A stretch of DNA of 64,000 bases from Serinicoccus kebangsaanensis (lineage in GTDB: Bacteria; Actinomycetota; Actinomycetes; Actinomycetales; Dermatophilaceae). The stretch is taken from positions 186,001 through 250,000 of the forward strand of contig NZ_VSLG01000003.1 in NCBI RefSeq assembly GCF_008919445.1, given 5' to 3'. Of this stretch, positions 61,743 through 64,000 are shown in pieces (within the stretch, counting starts at the first letter, position 1; each line of letters starts with the position of its first letter). A program made the position numbers and the translations under genes. The notes below the pieces were generated by a model. It worked only from the letters and a program-made list of their open reading frames with translations. It did not search any database and was not told the origin of the DNA.

Positions 61743-62702
61743 TCAGGTCCGGTCGCCGTCGTCCCCGGACGGGGGCGCGCCCTCGTCCGACTCGTCGGCG
61801 GCGTCCGGGTCGCGCAGGAAGGCCTCCAGCTGCGCGCCGATCTCGTCGGCGCTGGGCAGGTTGGCCACCTCGGCCGCCAGCAGGCTCTTGCGCCGCTGAC
61901 CCTCGATGAAGTGGTCGTAGCGCTTCTCCAGGCCCTCGACGACCTCGCGGGCCTCGTCGTTGCTGGCCAGCTCCTCCTCGATCCGACCCCGGGTGAGCCC
62001 GGCCATCGCGATGAGGTCGGCCGTCGGCAGCACCAGGCCGGTGAGGTCCATGAGCGCGTCGGCCGCGGCGACCGCGGCATCGCCGAACTGCGTCTCGGCG
62101 AGGTAGTGCGGCACGTGCACCGCCACCCCCATGGTCAGCAGCCCGGACTCGGCCAGCCGCAGGTGCAGCAGCGAGTCGGCGCTCGAGGGGATGCGCACCT
62201 GCCCGAAGATGGGGGTGTAGTCCCCCAGCACCGAGGAGTCGCTCGCGAAGCGGGTCGTCCCTACCGGGCGGGTGTGCGGGACCGCCATCGGGATGCCGTG
62301 CGCGCTCACCATCCGCCGGACGCCGAAGGCGAGACCGAGCTGGCGCACGGCCTCGACGAAGGCCTCCCAGCGGTAGTCCGGCTCGACACCGTGCAGCAGG
62401 AGGAACGGCTCGCCGGCCGCGTCCACCATCCGGTAGAGGATGAGGGAGGGGTCGTCGTAGTCGGTGTAGTGGTCGGAGTCGAAGGTCATGAGCGGGCGGC
62501 GCGACCGGTAGTCGACCAGCTCGTCCACGTCGAAGGTCGCGACGACCTCGTGCTCGAGGGTGTCCAGCAGGTGGTCGGCCAGGCTGGACCGCACCTGCCC
62601 GGCGTCCAGGAAGCCGTCCAGCGCCACCAGCAGCAGCGGTGCGGGCTGGGGCTGGCGGGCTGCGTCGGTCTCGACCCGGAACAACGGGGAGTGTGTCGTC
62701 AC
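61743..62702 (-). CDS. PAC2 (proteasome assembly chaperone) family protein
   Basis: A 319-residue protein. The PAC2 fold is suggested by 'LLLVALDGFLDAGQVRSSLA', 'VVATFDVDELVDYRSRRPLM', 'RRMVSAHGIPMAVPHTRPVG' and 'GVAVHVPHYLAETQFGDAAV'. Actinobacteria with proteasomes carry several such proteins; binding to the proteasome is assumed from the name only. GTG 62702 was chosen because GAGAGAGGAGA precedes it; the ATG at 62726 would put that ribosome site inside the gene. The C-terminus is acidic. Confidence 0.8.
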   Translation of the reverse strand: MTTHSPLFRVETDAARQPQPAPLLLVALDGFLDAGQVRSSLADHLLDTLEHEVVATFDVDELVDYRSRRPLMTFDSDHYTDYDDPSLILYRMVDAAGEPFLLLHGVEPDYRWEAFVEAVRQLGLAFGVRRMVSAHGIPMAVPHTRPVGTTRFASDSSVLGDYTPIFGQVRIPSSADSLLHLRLAESGLLTMGVAVHVPHYLAETQFGDAAVAAADALMDLTGLVLPTADLIAMAGLTRGRIEEELASNDEAREVVEGLEKRYDHFIEGQRRKSLLAAEVANLPSADEIGAQLEAFLRDPDAADESDEGAPPSGDDGDRT

Positions 62703-62801
62703 GGTGTCTCCTCTCTCGTCTGCCATGCACAACGACGGGCCGGCACCTGAGATTCCGGGCCTGGGTGCCGGTCGTGCAGAAACCGATGATAGGAACGAGG
62801 T
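62703..62801. promoter_or_regulatory. Divergent intergenic region between PAC2 and S9 peptidase genes
   Basis: A 99-bp gap with starts on both strands; AGGAACGAGG (62791-62800) serves the peptidase gene and GAGGAGA the PAC2 gene. No firm -10/-35 pairs were identified. Confidence 0.35.
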
Positions 62802-64000
62802 ATGCCCTCCCCCGAGACCGCGTTCCACGACCTGTCGCACTATGTCGCCCTCCCGCGCGTCTCGGGACTGGCGCTGAGCCCGGACGGCACCCGGCTGGTC
62901 ACCGCGGTGGCCACCCTCAACCCCGGTGCCACCGGCCACGTGTCGGCGCTCTGGGAGGTCGACCCGGTGGGCGAGCGGGAGGCATACCGGCTCACCCGCA
63001 GCGCCCAGGGCGAGACCGGGGCGGCCTTCAGCGGCACCGGCGACCTCTACTTCACCTCGGCGCGCCCCGACCCCGACGCCGCCGAGGACCCCGACCCGCA
63101 GGCGGCCCTGTGGACCATCCCGCGGCAGGGCGGGGAGGCCCGGGTGGTGCTGAGCCGGCCCGGCGGCGTCTCCGGCGTGGTGGGTGCCCGTGCGGCGGAC
63201 CGACTCCTGGTGGTCGCGGGGCTGCTGCCGGGGGCGAGCGACGAGGCGGAGCACGCGACGCTCTCCGAGGGCCGGACCACGGCCAAGGTCGACGCGATCC
63301 TGCACACGTCCTACCCGATCCGCTTCTGGGACCACGACCTCGGACCCGCGGTGCCGCAGGTCTTCGCCCTCGACGACGGTCCTGCGCCGGGTGTGCGGGC
63401 CGTCCCCGAGGACGACGCGGACGCCGACGCAGACGCCGCCACCGTGGCCTCACCCTCCGTCCCGGGCACCGTCGACCAGGGCCGGGAGAAGCACCTGCGG
63501 CTGCTCACCGCCGGCCTGCCGGCCCCGCTGCACGAGCCCAGCCCGGTGGTCTCCCCCGACGGCAGCTTCGCGCTGGTGGGGCTGACCGTCCCGCAGGGGC
63601 GCGCCGACCTGCGCGAGGGGATCCTGCGGATCGACCTGGAGGACGGCACGTCGCGGACCCTCGTCGACGAGCCGGGCACCGAGGCGCACGCCGGGCCGGT
63701 CAGCCCCGACGGGTCGCGGGCCGTGATCGTCCGCAGCCGGATCACCGCTCCGGACCGGCCGCCCCGGCCGCAGCTGCACCTCATGGACACCGACACCGGC
63801 GAGACCACGCCGCTGGCGCACGACTGGGACCGGTGGGCTCAACCGGTCGGCTGGACGCCGGACGGGAGCTGCGTCATCGCCCTGGCGGACAGCGACGGCC
63901 GCCGACCGGTCTTCCGCATCGACGTCGAGTCCGGGGAGGTCACCCAGGTGACCCAGGACGACGCGGCGTGGACAGACCTGGTCATCGCGCCCGAGGGAGC
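62802..64000 (+). CDS. S9 family peptidase (acylaminoacyl-peptidase-like), N-terminal part
   Basis: The frame is open from ATG 62802 to the window edge (399 complete codons), so the C-terminal catalytic domain is not visible. The visible part is the beta-propeller: repeated '(S)PDGTR', 'VSPDGSFALVGL', 'VSPDGSRAVIVRSR' and 'WTPDGSCVIALADSDGRRPV' blades of the WD40-like/DPPIV type found in prolyl oligopeptidase and acylaminoacyl-peptidase relatives. AGGAACGAGG precedes the start. It is unrelated in detail to the oligopeptidase B-like gene at 23878-26022. Confidence 0.8.
   Translation, partial: MPSPETAFHDLSHYVALPRVSGLALSPDGTRLVTAVATLNPGATGHVSALWEVDPVGEREAYRLTRSAQGETGAAFSGTGDLYFTSARPDPDAAEDPDPQAALWTIPRQGGEARVVLSRPGGVSGVVGARAADRLLVVAGLLPGASDEAEHATLSEGRTTAKVDAILHTSYPIRFWDHDLGPAVPQVFALDDGPAPGVRAVPEDDADADADAATVASPSVPGTVDQGREKHLRLLTAGLPAPLHEPSPVVSPDGSFALVGLTVPQGRADLREGILRIDLEDGTSRTLVDEPGTEAHAGPVSPDGSRAVIVRSRITAPDRPPRPQLHLMDTDTGETTPLAHDWDRWAQPVGWTPDGSCVIALADSDGRRPVFRIDVESGEVTQVTQDDAAWTDLVIAPEG

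Overview
The window is about 70% G+C and is typical of a high-GC Gram-positive actinobacterium. Evidence for this is a GlnR-type glnA promoter, the extended actinobacterial dcw cluster (mraZ to divIVA, with sepF, yggT, pgeF and yggS), a WhiB-like protein, frequent GTG starts with 4-bp GTGA/ATGA overlaps, and a HrdB-like primary sigma factor with a long Lys/Ala/Ser/Thr-rich head. A member of the Micrococcales (Intrasporangiaceae or Ornithinimicrobiaceae-like) is plausible, but this rests on general resemblance only.

Layout. Positions 1-1783 hold the 3' end of a spermidine-synthase-like gene and glnA. Positions 1762-13006 are an integrated element of about 11.2 kb, bounded by a 22-bp perfect direct repeat that forms the last codons of glnA on the left and recurs alone on the right. 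Positions 13197-19436 carry a UbiA prenyltransferase, a methyltransferase and a RecB-like nuclease/helicase in overlapping order, then a K+ channel and a HIT protein. Positions 19447-26022 carry two class III aminotransferases, an aldehyde dehydrogenase and an oligopeptidase B-like peptidase. Positions 26057-50736, all on the minus strand, run from mraZ down through peptidoglycan and division genes to ftsZ, then pgeF, yggS, sepF, yggT, divIVA, a DksA/TraR protein, lspA, an RluA-family synthase and dnaE, which contains an intein. murE is missing from its usual place. Positions 51117-55676 are a moxR/DUF58/transglutaminase operon. zwf, the primary sigma factor gene, a universal stress protein, DUF4192, EcsC and PAC2 genes and the start of an S9 peptidase complete the window.

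The element is the most unusual part. Its order is: tyrosine integrase with an HTH gene reading outward; a divergent promoter; a MerR/Xis-like gene; a P-loop replication-type ATPase; a 192-bp inverted-repeat structure with an A+T-rich core that looks like an origin; small and coiled-coil genes; a P27-type small terminase subunit; a WhiB-like gene; an ADP-ribosyltransferase-like gene; a HipA-like kinase next to a HIRAN protein; and a lone minus-strand gene beside attR. There are no capsid, portal, tail, large-terminase, lysis or conjugation genes. This layout resembles phage satellites (PICI-like elements), and the proposal here is an actinobacterial satellite that uses the 3' end of glnA as attachment site and carries a possible kinase/HIRAN defence or toxin module. 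The satellite call is inference from gene order and family resemblance.
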